Source: Halorussus salilacus
Lineage (GTDB): Archaea; Halobacteriota; Halobacteria; Halobacteriales; Haladaptataceae
Direction: 5' to 3'
Length of the DNA: 64,000 bases
Assembly (NCBI RefSeq): GCF_024138125.1
Contig: NZ_CP099993.1
Span: forward strand, 2,728,001-2,792,000
Made by a program: the position numbers and the translations under genes. The notes below the pieces were generated by a model. It ran no database searches. It had not been told where the DNA came from and saw only the letters and a program-made list of their open reading frames with translations. This document shows, piece after piece, positions 49,763 through 58,622 of the stretch (positions are counted from its first letter, which is position 1; every line of letters begins with the position of its first letter).

Positions 49763-51544
49763 CTACAGTTCGTCCAGATAGCCGCCGAACGCCTCGGCGG
49801 CGCGCTCGTAGGGGTCCGGACTCGTCGGGTCGATGCCGAGACGCTCGAACTGCGCGAGAACGCCCTCCCGCCCGGTGTTCCGGAGGAACTCGCGGTAGTC
49901 GGCGGGCGAGAGACTCCCATCGCGGAGTCGGTCCCGAACCACGAGCGCGCCCGTCGCGCCGAGGACGTACTGGAAGCTACAGTAGGGTTCGCGCGTGCCC
50001 CACCCGAGCCAGTTCCGTCCGGCGCGGTCATCGTAGGCGACGACCGGCCGGAACTCCGCGAGGAGGTCGGCGTAGGACTCCCGGATGCGTTCGGCGGAGA
50101 GGTGGTCGCCGTCCTCCGCCGCGGTCGCGAGTTCGTGGACGAACGCCGAGGACATCGCGGCGTTGTAGAAGTTCCCGCCGAGGAACTCCACCAGTCGGTC
50201 TCTCGCGTGGTCGGCGAGCGCACCGCCCTCGGCGATGCAGTGTTCGGCCAGCAGAATCTCGTGGAGGAGCGAGGGGACCTCGCAGACGGAACTCGGGCAG
50301 GTCGCGTACCGGGTCGGTCCCTCCCGGTGGTAAGAGACGTTGAGCGCGTGGCCGAGTTCGTGGCAGACTACCGACATCGACCACACGTCGTCGCGGTAGT
50401 TCGCCAGCACGAACGCGCCGTCTTCGGCCGACGAGGGACAGTACGCCGGGATGTCGGTGCGCTTGTCCTGAGTGGGATAGACGTCGATGCGGCGCTCTTC
50501 GAAGAACGACCGGGTGCGAGCGACGTAGTCGTCGCCGAGCGGTTCGAGCGCGCCGAGGATACGCTCTTTCGCTTCCTCGTACGGTATCTCGGGGTCGGAC
50601 GCGTCGGCGACCGACCCCGAGAGGTCCCACGGTCGAAGGGTCTCGACGCCCAGACGCTCGCGTCGGTCCTCCTGCGCGCGGTGATAGGGGTCGAGGTTCG
50701 CCCGGACCGCCCCGAGCATCGCGTCGTGGACCTCGCCGGGCAGGGTCGGTTCGAGACCGGATTCGGGGTAGGTCCCGCGGAAGTCCCGGTCCCGAATCGA
50801 GTCGTGGCCCCGCATCTCGGCCTCGGTGTGGGCCGCGCCGAGTTTCTCGGCGAACGCCCGAGAGAGCGCGTGCTCGAAACGGTCCATCTCTCGGCGGTAG
50901 GCCTCGTACACCCGTCGGCGGTAGTCGCGGTCGGCGTGGGTGAGTTCGTCGCGGAAGTTGCCGTACCGGAGTTCGACCGTGGTCCCGTCGGGACGCTCGA
51001 CGGTGGGCGGGTCGAAGTCCTCGTTCCGGACGGCCTCGATGATTCTCGTCGGCGCGGACCGGACCTCGGCGTGGGCGGCGACGGCCTCCTCCGCGTCGGG
51101 CGAGCGCACCCGCGCCGCCTGCTCGCGGAGGCTCTCGGCGTACCGTCGGTAGTCGCCCGACTCGGCGACGAGCGCGTCGAGGCGGTCGTCGCCGGTGTCC
51201 CGGAGGCGTCGGCGCACCGCCGCTATCGCGGGGCTGAACTCGGATTCGAGGTCCCGGAACCGGCGTCGGCGCTCGCTCGCGGCCTCCGACTCGGTGTTCA
51301 CGTTCGCGGCGAGCAGGGCGTACAGGCCCAGTCGTTGCTTTCGCCGGTGACACTCCTCGACCGATTCGAGCAACGTCCGAAGGTCCTCGGGCGAGTCGAG
51401 CGGCTCGCTCGCCCGGGATTCGAGGCGGCCGAGGCGCTCTCTGAGCGCCTCGGCCGCCGCGTCCCAGTCGGCGGGCCTCTCGAAGATGCGGGTCAGGTCG
51501 AAGCGATACTCGGGCGCTACGTCGTCGCGTGCTGGCAGGCTCAT
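49763..51544 (-). CDS. pepF: oligoendopeptidase F (M3 metallopeptidase)
   Basis: A 593-residue cytoplasmic zinc peptidase. The zinc site HELGH (395-399) in MSVVCHELGHALNVSYHREGPTRYATCPSSVCEVPSLLHE is followed by the third ligand Glu in a helix. The N-terminal helical half (about 1-200) is typical of the M3B group that degrades oligopeptides. Length fits PepF (about 600). It is on the opposite strand to VapBC, ending 63 bases after it. Confidence 0.92.
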   Translation of the reverse strand: MSLPARDDVAPEYRFDLTRIFERPADWDAAAEALRERLGRLESRASEPLDSPEDLRTLLESVEECHRRKQRLGLYALLAANVNTESEAASERRRRFRDLESEFSPAIAAVRRRLRDTGDDRLDALVAESGDYRRYAESLREQAARVRSPDAEEAVAAHAEVRSAPTRIIEAVRNEDFDPPTVERPDGTTVELRYGNFRDELTHADRDYRRRVYEAYRREMDRFEHALSRAFAEKLGAAHTEAEMRGHDSIRDRDFRGTYPESGLEPTLPGEVHDAMLGAVRANLDPYHRAQEDRRERLGVETLRPWDLSGSVADASDPEIPYEEAKERILGALEPLGDDYVARTRSFFEERRIDVYPTQDKRTDIPAYCPSSAEDGAFVLANYRDDVWSMSVVCHELGHALNVSYHREGPTRYATCPSSVCEVPSLLHEILLAEHCIAEGGALADHARDRLVEFLGGNFYNAAMSSAFVHELATAAEDGDHLSAERIRESYADLLAEFRPVVAYDDRAGRNWLGWGTREPYCSFQYVLGATGALVVRDRLRDGSLSPADYREFLRNTGREGVLAQFERLGIDPTSPDPYERAAEAFGGYLDEL

Positions 51545-51783
51545 GCGTGGCTGTGGGGTGACTGCGGATGCGGTCGGATGTCGAGCGAACGGACGGGCGA
51601 CCGGGGCGCGAGCGCCGGTCGGGAGGAGTTAGCGGGTCATCGGATGCCTGCCGTTGGTCTCACGTATCTGCTGACTGGCATAAGTCTGTCGCCGGTCCGG
51701 CGGGGCGAACCCCGGAGCCGAAATTCGAGCGCGTTCTAGCGCGCAGGAAAAAGTTGTTTAGCCGGGGGGCACTACCGTACGGT

Positions 51784-52509
51784 ATGATACCACTCGAAGA
51801 GGCGGTGACCGCGCGCCTCGAATCCCACGGCGAGCGGTTCGAAGTGCTGGTCGACCCGGACGCCGCGCTCGCCATCAAGCGCGGGGAGTTCGACGGCGAG
51901 CTGGAGGACGTCATCGCGGCCGAAGACGTGTTCGAGAACGCGAGCAGGGGCGACCGACCCGCCGAGACCGCGCTCGAAGAGGTGTTCGGCACGACCGACC
52001 CCCTCGAAATCATCCCCGAAGTCATCGAGCGCGGCGAGATACAGATCACCGCCGAACAGCGCCGCGAGATGCAGGAGCAAAAGCACCGGAACCTCGTCAA
52101 CCGCATCACGCGCAACGCGGTCAATCCCCAGATGGACAACGCGCCCCACCCGCCCGAGCGAATCGAGTCGGCGTTAGAGGAGACCGACTTCCGGGTCGAC
52201 CCGATGGAGCCCGTCGAGACGCAGGTCGACGACGCCCTCGATGCGCTTCGCCCCGTCATCCCCATCCGGTTCGACGAGGTCACAATCGCGGTGCAGGTGC
52301 CCCCCGACTACGCCGGGAGCGCGCAGTCCCAGATACGCCAGTTCGGCGACCTCGACCGCGAGGAATGGCAGAACGACGGCTCGTGGGTCGGCGTGCTCAC
52401 CTTCCCCGCGGGGATGCAAAACGAGTTCTACGACCTCGTCAACGAGATCACGAGCGGCGAGGCCGAGACCAGAATCATCAAGGACGAGGACGACCTCAAG
52501 ACGCGGTGA
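51784..52509 (+). CDS. ribosome assembly factor SBDS
   Basis: A 241-residue archaeal homologue of Shwachman-Bodian-Diamond protein that works in 60S-like subunit maturation. Seen: FEVLVDPDAALAIKRGEFDGELEDVIAAEDVFENASRGDRPAE (first domain), the helical KHRNLVNRITRNAVNPQMDNAPHPPERIESALEE (second), and the RF-like FDEVTIAVQVPPDYAGSAQSQIRQFG. Start ATG 51784, after a TA-rich stretch with GTTGTTTAG. Confidence 0.94.
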   Translation: MIPLEEAVTARLESHGERFEVLVDPDAALAIKRGEFDGELEDVIAAEDVFENASRGDRPAETALEEVFGTTDPLEIIPEVIERGEIQITAEQRREMQEQKHRNLVNRITRNAVNPQMDNAPHPPERIESALEETDFRVDPMEPVETQVDDALDALRPVIPIRFDEVTIAVQVPPDYAGSAQSQIRQFGDLDREEWQNDGSWVGVLTFPAGMQNEFYDLVNEITSGEAETRIIKDEDDLKTR

Positions 52510-52540
52510 GTCGGGCAGGTCCCTCGTTCGGTCCGGGGGA

Positions 52541-52861
52541 TTACCCCTTCCTGAAGCCGACGAGGAAGCCGCCGGTGAACCCGGCACCGACCGAGAGGGT
52601 CGAGAGGATGCTCGTCACCCACGAGGGCGGAGTCCCGCCCTGGGCGGCGTCGCCGACCTTCAACACGCCCGCGCTGAGCCGCTCCCAGTCGACCGTCAGG
52701 ATGCCCCGCGATTCGAGGAACTTGAACAGCGCGAGTTCGATGCCGACGAGCACCGCCAGAAGCTTGGCGACCTTCTTCGCGGCGAAGCCCATGATACCGC
52801 CGATTGCCGCACCCGAACCGAACTCGAGCCCGAGTTGCTGCGGGTCGATTCCCAGTTCCAT
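52541..52861 (-). CDS. FUN14-family membrane protein
   Basis: A 106-residue membrane protein: GSGAAIGGIMGFAAKKVAKLLAVLVGIELALFKFLESRGI, then LSVGAGFTGGFLVGFRKG at the end, as in FUN14 (related to mitochondrial FUNDC proteins). About three membrane segments. Function in archaea unknown. Convergent with SBDS (32-base gap). Confidence 0.88.
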   Translation of the reverse strand: MELGIDPQQLGLEFGSGAAIGGIMGFAAKKVAKLLAVLVGIELALFKFLESRGILTVDWERLSAGVLKVGDAAQGGTPPSWVTSILSTLSVGAGFTGGFLVGFRKG

Positions 52862-53304
52862 GTTCGAAAGCCCTCAGTGATAGTTTAAGGCTTTTGTGGA
52901 CGAACTACGACCGCTTACTGCGCTCGGAAGTGGCGAGCCAGAGGCTCGCCACTTCCTCGCTGGCGAAAACTCGACGAAAAACGCTTCGTCACCCCCCTCG
53001 GTCGGGTCGCTTCGCTCACGGCGTTGCCGTTCGCATTTCCGCGGCGCGTCGCGCCGCGCACCGCTCGCCGCGGATTGCGGTGTGCCCCCGTGGAAAGTGT
53101 CGCGGGGCGCTTCCGTGGAAAGTGTCGCGGGGCGTTTCCGTGAAAGGCGTCGACGAGTGCGACCGGGACCGACGCGCGCCGCCGGAAACGTCGCCCGAGT
53201 TACCTTTCTCGTCGGATTCAAAAGGGATGGGGGCGTACCCGAGGGTATGGACGCGGCGGGAGCGCCAACCGAGGTGAAGGCCCGGCGAGGCTGAGGTCGT
53301 CGGG
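52862..53304. other. non-coding region with hairpin and tandem repeat
   Basis: A hairpin with arms GGAAGTGGCGAGCC and loop AGA at 52926-52956; a run ending in GGCGCGTCGCGCCGCGC; and a 25-base tandem repeat at 53089-53138 (CGTGGAAAGTGTCGCGGGGC type) with a third degenerate copy. A minus-strand ORF (52874-53221) would read low-complexity Arg/Pro and is not believed. No gene. Confidence 0.6.
53089..53150. repeat. 25-bp tandem repeat, two copies plus remnant
   Basis: CGTGGAAAGTGTCGCGGGGC followed by GCTTC/GTTTC repeats exactly at 53089-53113 and 53114-53138, with a degenerate third copy starting at 53139. It sits about 150 bases before the DUF2209 start. Confidence 0.8.
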
Positions 53305-53661
53305 GTGGACGTGAGCGGCCGCCACGAGGAGGACGGCGAGTACCTCATGGTGGCCGCGGCGGTCCACGCCGCGGTGGACTCGACCCGCCCCCGGAGCGTC
53401 GAGGGGATGGGGTTCGCCACCAGCCGCGCTCAGCCCACCTTCGAGAACGTCGCGCGAGTCGTCTCGGAGGCCGTCGCCGACCTCCCCGAACCGCCCGACG
53501 GACCCGTGGTCGCCGAGCGCGGCGAGTTCTACGAGGAACCCGCGTGGGAGGTCGGACAGTTCTTCGACACCGAGTTCAAGTACGTCGAGAGCATAGCTCA
53601 GCGCGAAACAGTGGAAGCCGCACACCACGCCGCGTACGCCGCCCGAAAACTGCTCCTATGA
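53305..53661 (+). CDS. DUF2209 family protein
   Basis: A 118-residue archaeal protein, VDVSGRHEEDGEYLMVAAAVHAA at the N-terminus and GPVVAERGEFYEEPAWEVGQFFDTEFKYVESIAQRETVEAAHHAAYAARKLLL at the C-terminus. The pattern is like an RNase H-related fold, but family activity is unknown. No ATG is available in frame after a stop at 53275, so the first usable start is GTG 53305. Its stop overlaps the hflX ATG (ATGA), which suggests coupled translation. Confidence 0.8.
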   Translation: MDVSGRHEEDGEYLMVAAAVHAAVDSTRPRSVEGMGFATSRAQPTFENVARVVSEAVADLPEPPDGPVVAERGEFYEEPAWEVGQFFDTEFKYVESIAQRETVEAAHHAAYAARKLLL

Positions 53662-54953
53662 ACGCGATAATCGCAAAGCGAGTCGATTCAGACACGCCAG
53701 ACACCGAGGAGATACGCGACCTGACCCGCGCCGCGGGCTACGAGGTCGTCGATGAGTTCACCCAGTCCCGCAAGGAGGACCCCGCGCTCCAGATCGGCGA
53801 GGGGAAGGCCGACGAACTGGCCGCCGCGGTCGCCGAGACCGGCGCGGCGGTCGTGGTCTTCGACAACGAACTCGGGCCGTACCAGACCTACAATCTGGGC
53901 CAGAAGCTCCCCGAGGGCACGCGAGTCATCGACCGGTTCCGGCTCATCCTCGAGATATTCGGCCAGCGCGCACAGACCCGGAAGGCCCAGCTGCAGGTCG
54001 AACTCGCGGAACTCCGGTACGAACTCCCGCGGGCGGAGGCCAAGACCAGCCTCGCCAAGCGCGACGAGCGCCCGGGGTTCATGGGACTGGGCGAGTACGA
54101 CGAGAGCCGCGAGCAGGACATCAAGGACCAGATATCCCGCATCAAAGACGAACTCGACTCCATCGCCCGGACCGAGGCCGACCGCCGGGACCGCCGGAGG
54201 GAATCGGGATTCGACCTCGTGGCGATGGCTGGCTACACCAACGCCGGGAAGTCGACGCTGATGCAGAGCCTCGCGGCCGACCTCGAACTCGGCGAGAACG
54301 ACGACCTCCATCCCGACCTCGACACCACCGCCGAGGCCCAGGACCGCCTCTTCACGACGCTCGGTACCACCACCCGGAAGATGGACATGGAGCGCCGGGA
54401 CGTGCTACTGACCGACACCGTCGGGTTCATCAGCGACCTGCCCCACTGGCTCGTGGAGTCGTTCAAGTCCACCCTCGACGCGGTGTACTACGCCGACCTC
54501 GTCCTGCTGGTGGTGGACGTGAGCGAGCCCGTCGAGGACATCCGCGAGAAGCTCGTCACCTCCCACGACACCCTCTACGAGCGCAACGAGGCCCCCATCG
54601 TGACCGTGCTGAACAAGATAGACGCCGTCACCGAGGAGGAACTGACCGAGAAACGCGAGGCGCTCTCGGCGCTCGCGCCGAACCCCATCGCCGTCTCGGG
54701 CAAGGCCCAGCTCAACCTCGACGCCCTCCGCGAGCGCATCGACGCGGAACTCCCCGACTGGAAGCGCGAACGCCTCCTCCTCCCGATGACCGAGGACACG
54801 ATGAGCGTCGTCTCGTGGATTCACGACCACGGTCGGGTCGACGACGTGACCTACGCCGACGACGAGGTGGTCGTGGACTTCGAGGCCCGCCCCTCGGTGG
54901 TCGAGCGAGCGCGGGCGAAGGCCGGGGAGTTGCCCTCCGCGCCCTCGGCCTGA
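53658..54953 (+). CDS. hflX: GTPase HflX
   Basis: A 431-residue ribosome-binding GTPase that splits or rescues stalled ribosomes. The N-terminal HflX domain (AIIAKRVDSDTPDTEEIRDLTRAAGYEVVDEFTQSRKEDP ... GPYQTYNLGQKLPEGTRVIDRFRLILEIFGQRAQTRKAQLQVELAELRYELPR, in pieces) includes the glycine-rich hinge. The GTPase G1 GYTNAGKST is at 192-200, G3 is DTVGFI and G4 NKID. ATG 53658 overlaps DUF2209's stop. Confidence 0.95.
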   Translation: MNAIIAKRVDSDTPDTEEIRDLTRAAGYEVVDEFTQSRKEDPALQIGEGKADELAAAVAETGAAVVVFDNELGPYQTYNLGQKLPEGTRVIDRFRLILEIFGQRAQTRKAQLQVELAELRYELPRAEAKTSLAKRDERPGFMGLGEYDESREQDIKDQISRIKDELDSIARTEADRRDRRRESGFDLVAMAGYTNAGKSTLMQSLAADLELGENDDLHPDLDTTAEAQDRLFTTLGTTTRKMDMERRDVLLTDTVGFISDLPHWLVESFKSTLDAVYYADLVLLVVDVSEPVEDIREKLVTSHDTLYERNEAPIVTVLNKIDAVTEEELTEKREALSALAPNPIAVSGKAQLNLDALRERIDAELPDWKRERLLLPMTEDTMSVVSWIHDHGRVDDVTYADDEVVVDFEARPSVVERARAKAGELPSAPSA

Positions 54954-54980
54954 GGGGCCGACTCGTCGGCCCCTCAGGCC
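54947..54980 (+). terminator. hairpin over the hflX stop codon
   Basis: Arms GGCCTGAGGGGCCGA and exact complement with loop CTCG. The left arm contains the hflX stop, so the hairpin would form at the very end of the message. Termination role is inference. Confidence 0.45.
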
Positions 54981-55283
54981 GACCCACACCGGGAACCGTC
55001 GAGCGACCGCGAGCGTAGCGTCGCGTTGGTCCGGGGTATCGCTCGCTACGGTCGTCGTAATCCGCGTTCGAGTCGCGGGTACAGCGCGCAAGGGGCGATA
55101 CCCTCTGTGGCCGTCGGCCTCGCAGTCGGAGGGTTTCGGCGGTATCTCGGGAACCGCGCCCGGACGGGAACGAATAACAAAGTGCGCGTCGGCCGACCAC
55201 GGTGACTGCGAACGCATAGTGATTCCAACGCACCCACGGTTCGCGGTCGGCGTCGCCGACCGCGAACGCCGTTCTCGACGCCG
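54981..55283. other. intergenic region, no gene seen
   Basis: About 300 bases between hflX and the DUF7344 membrane protein. It contains GC-rich short repeats (CGAGCGTAGCGTCGCG-like) and the promoter of the next gene, including GAACGAATAACAAAG around 55170. Nothing else recognised. Confidence 0.5.
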
Positions 55284-56003
55284 ATGACAGCCGAACGAGG
55301 CCGCTCGCTCGCCCGGCCCGGGAACTGGGAGCGTTCGAAACCGACCGTCGTCGAGGCGGTTCTGAACCGCCGTCGTCGGTACGCCCTCTACTACCTCCGC
55401 GAGCGGGCCGGACCGGTCGACCTCGACGACCTCGTCCGTCAGGTCGCTGCGTGGGAGGCCGGGAAGACCCCCGGGGAGGTGGCCCGCGCCGACCGCGTCG
55501 CGGTCGGCGCGTCGCTCCGGGAGACCCACCTCCCGTTTCTGGCCCAGCGGAACATCGTGCGCTACGACCCTCACTGCGACCGGGCGACCTACTGCGCGAC
55601 CGACCCGGCGCTCGCGGTGTACCTCGAAAACGACCCCCGGACTGCGGTTCGCTGGCACCGGGTGTACCTCCTGCTGACCGCGGTCGTGGCCGTCTTCGTG
55701 GGGCTGGTCTGGGTCGGCGTCGGACCGTTCGCGCGGGTGAATCCCCTCGCGGTCGCCGCGGTCGCGGTCGCGCTGTTCGCGGCCGCGAGCGTCGGCCACT
55801 GGTACGACGTCTACCGGTGGCGGCGACGGACCGAGGACCTGCCGCCCGACTTCGTGGTCGAGTTCGAGGAGGACGCCGACGGGCGAAACGGGGAGTCGGC
55901 TTCGTCGGCCGCGGCCGACGAAGCCGACGAGAGCGAGGAGGGCGAGGAAGGCGATGACGGAAACGAGAGCGAGGAGGGCGACGACGGAGACTGGCCGAGG
56001 TAG
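55284..56003 (+). CDS. DUF7344 winged-helix protein with membrane helices
   Basis: A 239-residue protein: an N-terminal DUF7344-type winged helix at about 20-115 (VVEAVLNRRRRYALYYLRERAGPVDLDDLVRQVAAWE ... LRETHLPFLAQRNIVRYDPHCDRATY), two membrane helices (about 127-148 and 155-172), then a cytoplasmic acidic tail of Glu/Asp/Ser. A membrane-anchored transcription regulator or sensor is inferred. Start ATG 55284. Convergent with moaC. Confidence 0.82.
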   Translation: MTAERGRSLARPGNWERSKPTVVEAVLNRRRRYALYYLRERAGPVDLDDLVRQVAAWEAGKTPGEVARADRVAVGASLRETHLPFLAQRNIVRYDPHCDRATYCATDPALAVYLENDPRTAVRWHRVYLLLTAVVAVFVGLVWVGVGPFARVNPLAVAAVAVALFAAASVGHWYDVYRWRRRTEDLPPDFVVEFEEDADGRNGESASSAAADEADESEEGEEGDDGNESEEGDDGDWPR

Positions 56004-56507
56004 TCAGACCTCCGACTTGCGTTTCTCGACCACGCGAACGTTCTCGACGGCGGTATCGGGGTACTGCCCCTCGGCGTCCTTCTCTGCAGCCTTCACCATG
56101 TCCCAGACCACGTTCAGGCCGGTGGTCACGCCCTCCAGAGCCTCCATCTCACAGCCGGTCTTGCCGGTCGTCTCGACCGCGACTTCGAGGGTCACGCGGT
56201 CTTCGCTCAGGTCGAAGTCGGTCTCGACGTTCGTGATGGGAATCTGGTGGCACATCGGGATGGTCTCCCAGGTGTGCTTGACGGCTTGAATCGCGCCGAC
56301 CCGCGCGGTCGCGAGCACGTCGCCCTTCGAAACGTCGTTGTCGCGGATGGCCGCGACGGTCTCGGGTCGAAGGCGAATTTCGCCCGCCGCGACCGCCCGG
56401 CGCGCGGTGTCGGGTTTCGCGCCCACGTCCACCATCTGGACCTCGCCCTCCTCGTCGGTGTGGGTGAGGTCGGCGTCCGACCCGTCGGGCGCGTCCTCGT
56501 TACTCAT
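56004..56507 (-). CDS. moaC: cyclic pyranopterin monophosphate synthase
   Basis: A 167-residue molybdenum-cofactor enzyme that makes cPMP from the MoaA product. Key motifs: VKHTWETIPMCHQIPITNVETDF and GKTGCEMEALEGVTTGLNVVWDMVKAAEKDAEGQYP. The start is ATG 56507 (MSNEDAPDG), three codons inside the longer frame; its first codons overlap the end of nnrDE by eight bases, so the two are coupled. Other moa genes are not nearby. Confidence 0.94.
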   Translation of the reverse strand: MSNEDAPDGSDADLTHTDEEGEVQMVDVGAKPDTARRAVAAGEIRLRPETVAAIRDNDVSKGDVLATARVGAIQAVKHTWETIPMCHQIPITNVETDFDLSEDRVTLEVAVETTGKTGCEMEALEGVTTGLNVVWDMVKAAEKDAEGQYPDTAVENVRVVEKRKSEV

Positions 56508-57939
56508 CGTCACCACCCCACAGCGCGCGGGGAAGCGCGTCGAGCAGGTCCGAGGCCAGCAGGCCGTCGTGGCGGTCGTCCAGCAGTTCGGCTGCCCGGC
56601 CGTTGGCGTAGGCCGCCATCGCGGCCGACTCGAAGGGGTCGTGCGCGCCCAGCAGGCCCGCGACCGTGCCCGCGAGGGTGTCGCCCGTGCCGCCGACCGT
56701 CATCCCCGGCGTGCCCGCCCGGTTGACCCGGGTCCGCTCGCCGTCGGTTATCACGTCGTCCTTCGCCTTCGCCAGCACGACGTGGCCGAGGTCGGCGGCG
56801 AAGTCGGCGATGTCGTCGGCGCGCTCGCCCAGTTCCGCCGCGCTCTCGATTTCGGGGCCGCCCATCGCCGCCAACTCCTTGCGGTTCGGCGTGCAGACCA
56901 GCGTGGCGTCGGTCTCGACCTCCGGAACTACGGGGAGCGCGTCGGCGTCCACGACCGCCGGGCCGGAGAACGCCGCGAGGAAGCGCTCGGCGGCCTCCAA
57001 GGTCTCGTCGGCGCTCCCGAGGCCCGGCCCGAGGACCACCACGTCGTCGTAGCGCTCGGCGGTCTCCACGAGGTCCGGGACCTGCTCGGGGGCGAGCCGA
57101 TTGCCGTCGTAGGACTGGACGATGAGGTCCTCGGCGTACCCCTGAATCTCGCCCGCGACCGCCTCGGGCGCGGCGACGAACGAGAGGTCCGCGCCCGCCC
57201 GGAGCGCCGCCTGTGCCGCGAGCGCGGGCGCGCCGGTGTACGGGCCGCCGCCGACGACGTAGGCCCGCACGTCCTCGCCCTTCGCGCCGCCCCGGACGGG
57301 CCGAAGGTCGCCCGGTCCGACGAACCGCTCGGCCGCCGGGGGGACGCCGATGTCGGCGACCGTCACCTCGGCGTCGAGCGATTCGAGGCCGGGCTTGGCG
57401 TCGTGGAAGGCCACGACCCGGTCGGTCTCGACGACCGCGCCGGGGGCCTCGCCGGTGTCGGCGTCGAGCCCCGAGGGCACGTCGACCGCGACGACCGTCG
57501 CGTCGGCGTCGTTGACGCGCTCGGCCGCGGTGGCCTCGGGTTCCCGGAGCGCGCCCGAGACGCCGGTCCCGAGCATGGCGTCGACGAGTACGTCGGCCTC
57601 CGGCAGGTCGAGGTCCCGGGAGTCGGTGACCTCCTCGGTGTCGTATCCGGCCTTCTGCAGGGCCGCCCAGTTCTCGCGGGCGATGTCGGTCGAGATGGTC
57701 TCGGCCCGACCGAGCAGGTGGACCGACACGCCGTAGTCATCCAGAAATCGCGCGGCGACGAAGGCGTCGCCGCCGTTGTTGCCGCGTCCCGCGACGACCG
57801 CGACCCGCGCGCCGGGGTCGGCGACCGCCCGGACCTCGCGGGCGACGGCGTTGCCGCTCGACTCCATCAACTGCTTTCGGGGGACGCCCAGCGCGGCCGC
57901 GTTCTCGTCCACCTGGGCCATCCGCTCGGACGAAATCAT
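56500..57939 (-). CDS. nnrD: bifunctional NAD(P)H-hydrate epimerase / ADP-dependent NAD(P)H-hydrate dehydratase
   Basis: A 479-residue fusion repairing hydrated NAD(P)H. The N-terminal YjeF/epimerase half: ERMAQVDENAAALGVPRKQLMESSGNAVAREV, VVAGRGNNGGDAFVAARFL. The C-terminal ribokinase-like dehydratase half: RGGAKGEDVRAYVVGGGPYTGAPALAAQAAL, VVVLGPGLGSADETLEAAERFL, LVCTPNRKELAAMGG, VTDGERTRVNRAGTPGMTVGGTGDTLAGTVAGLLGAHDPFESAAMAAYANGRAAE. ATG 57939 (MISSERMAQVDE) fits the family; upstream codons are a likely promoter. Confidence 0.92.
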   Translation of the reverse strand: MISSERMAQVDENAAALGVPRKQLMESSGNAVAREVRAVADPGARVAVVAGRGNNGGDAFVAARFLDDYGVSVHLLGRAETISTDIARENWAALQKAGYDTEEVTDSRDLDLPEADVLVDAMLGTGVSGALREPEATAAERVNDADATVVAVDVPSGLDADTGEAPGAVVETDRVVAFHDAKPGLESLDAEVTVADIGVPPAAERFVGPGDLRPVRGGAKGEDVRAYVVGGGPYTGAPALAAQAALRAGADLSFVAAPEAVAGEIQGYAEDLIVQSYDGNRLAPEQVPDLVETAERYDDVVVLGPGLGSADETLEAAERFLAAFSGPAVVDADALPVVPEVETDATLVCTPNRKELAAMGGPEIESAAELGERADDIADFAADLGHVVLAKAKDDVITDGERTRVNRAGTPGMTVGGTGDTLAGTVAGLLGAHDPFESAAMAAYANGRAAELLDDRHDGLLASDLLDALPRALWGGDDE

Positions 57940-58026
57940 ACCCGGCGGTTCGTCGGCGAGCGCGTTAAACCCTGCCGTCGGTCGTCGGTCGTCGCGACCG
58001 AGGGTCACCGCCACCGTCGCCGACCC

Positions 58027-58314
58027 CTACCGCCGAATCCGGAAGCCGTCCTCGCCCTCCGGGTCGCCGTACTCGACCTCCACGTCCTCGACCTCGGCCG
58101 CGGGGCTTCCGGTGTGACACCACTCGACCATCTCGGAGACCGAGTCCTCCGACCCCTCGAAGACGGCCTCGACCCGGCCGTCCGGGAGGTTCCTGACCCA
58201 GCCGTCGATTCCCAGCTCTCGGGCGGTGTCGCGGGTGTTCGCCCGGTAGTAGACGCCCTGTACCGTCCCGGAGACGAAGACGTGCGCTCGCGTGCGGTCG
58301 TCGCTCTCTGGCAT
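58027..58314 (-). CDS. acyP: acylphosphatase
   Basis: A 95-residue enzyme hydrolysing acyl phosphates. The active site VSGTVQGVYYRAN holds Arg24, the phosphate-binding residue, and WVRNLPDGRVEAVFEG supplies Asn42. Start ATG 58314 (MPESDDRTRAH). The frame continues far upstream but reads the repeats there. Monocistronic. Confidence 0.92.
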   Translation of the reverse strand: MPESDDRTRAHVFVSGTVQGVYYRANTRDTARELGIDGWVRNLPDGRVEAVFEGSEDSVSEMVEWCHTGSPAAEVEDVEVEYGDPEGEDGFRIRR

Positions 58315-58414
58315 GCTCGGTCGGTCAGTTCGGCGGCGAGGGCTAAATTTGGGTGGGGTACGCGAAACTGATGGGTTCGATGGTGTTTCCGCTGGCTCCG
58401 AAATCCACCTCGGC

Positions 58415-58538
58415 GCGTGCTGGCGCGGCTTTGCGGTTTGAAGCCGCGCCGACACGCGCGAGGGATGAGGACCGCAGGGAAGGCGCGACCGAAGGGAGCG
58501 CCTGATCGAGGACCGCAATCGGCTGGGGAGGGCGTGGC
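58415..58538 (+). repeat. structured dispersed element, copy A
   Basis: Begins GCGTGCTGGCGCGGCTT, loop with GCGGTTT, then AAGCCGCGCCGACACGC. It continues CGCGAGGGATGAGGACCGCA, then AAGGGAGCG and TCGGCTGGGGAGGGCGTGG. The stem GGCGCGGCTT/AAGCCGCGCC (58422-58431/58441-58450) and the outer GCGTG/CACGC pair perfectly. Copy B on the other strand has the same layout with compensatory changes. Could encode a small RNA; transcription is not shown. Confidence 0.6.
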
Positions 58539-58622
58539 TCTCCGTAGCGACGCGCGAGCAGGACGCTCCGACGAGACCGATTTCTGTTTCGCGTGGCGTC
58601 CCGCTCGCACGTCACCTATGAG

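Noticed and set aside
49697..51739. 680-codon plus-strand ORF over pepF
   Set aside because: Shadow; PepF with HELGH is on the other strand.
52874..53221. 115-codon minus-strand ORF upstream of DUF2209
   Set aside because: Reads the tandem repeat and GC-rich hairpins; Arg/Ser/Pro-rich with no family resemblance.
56338..58371. 677-codon plus-strand ORF over moaC, nnrDE and acyP
   Set aside because: Spans three well-supported minus-strand genes.
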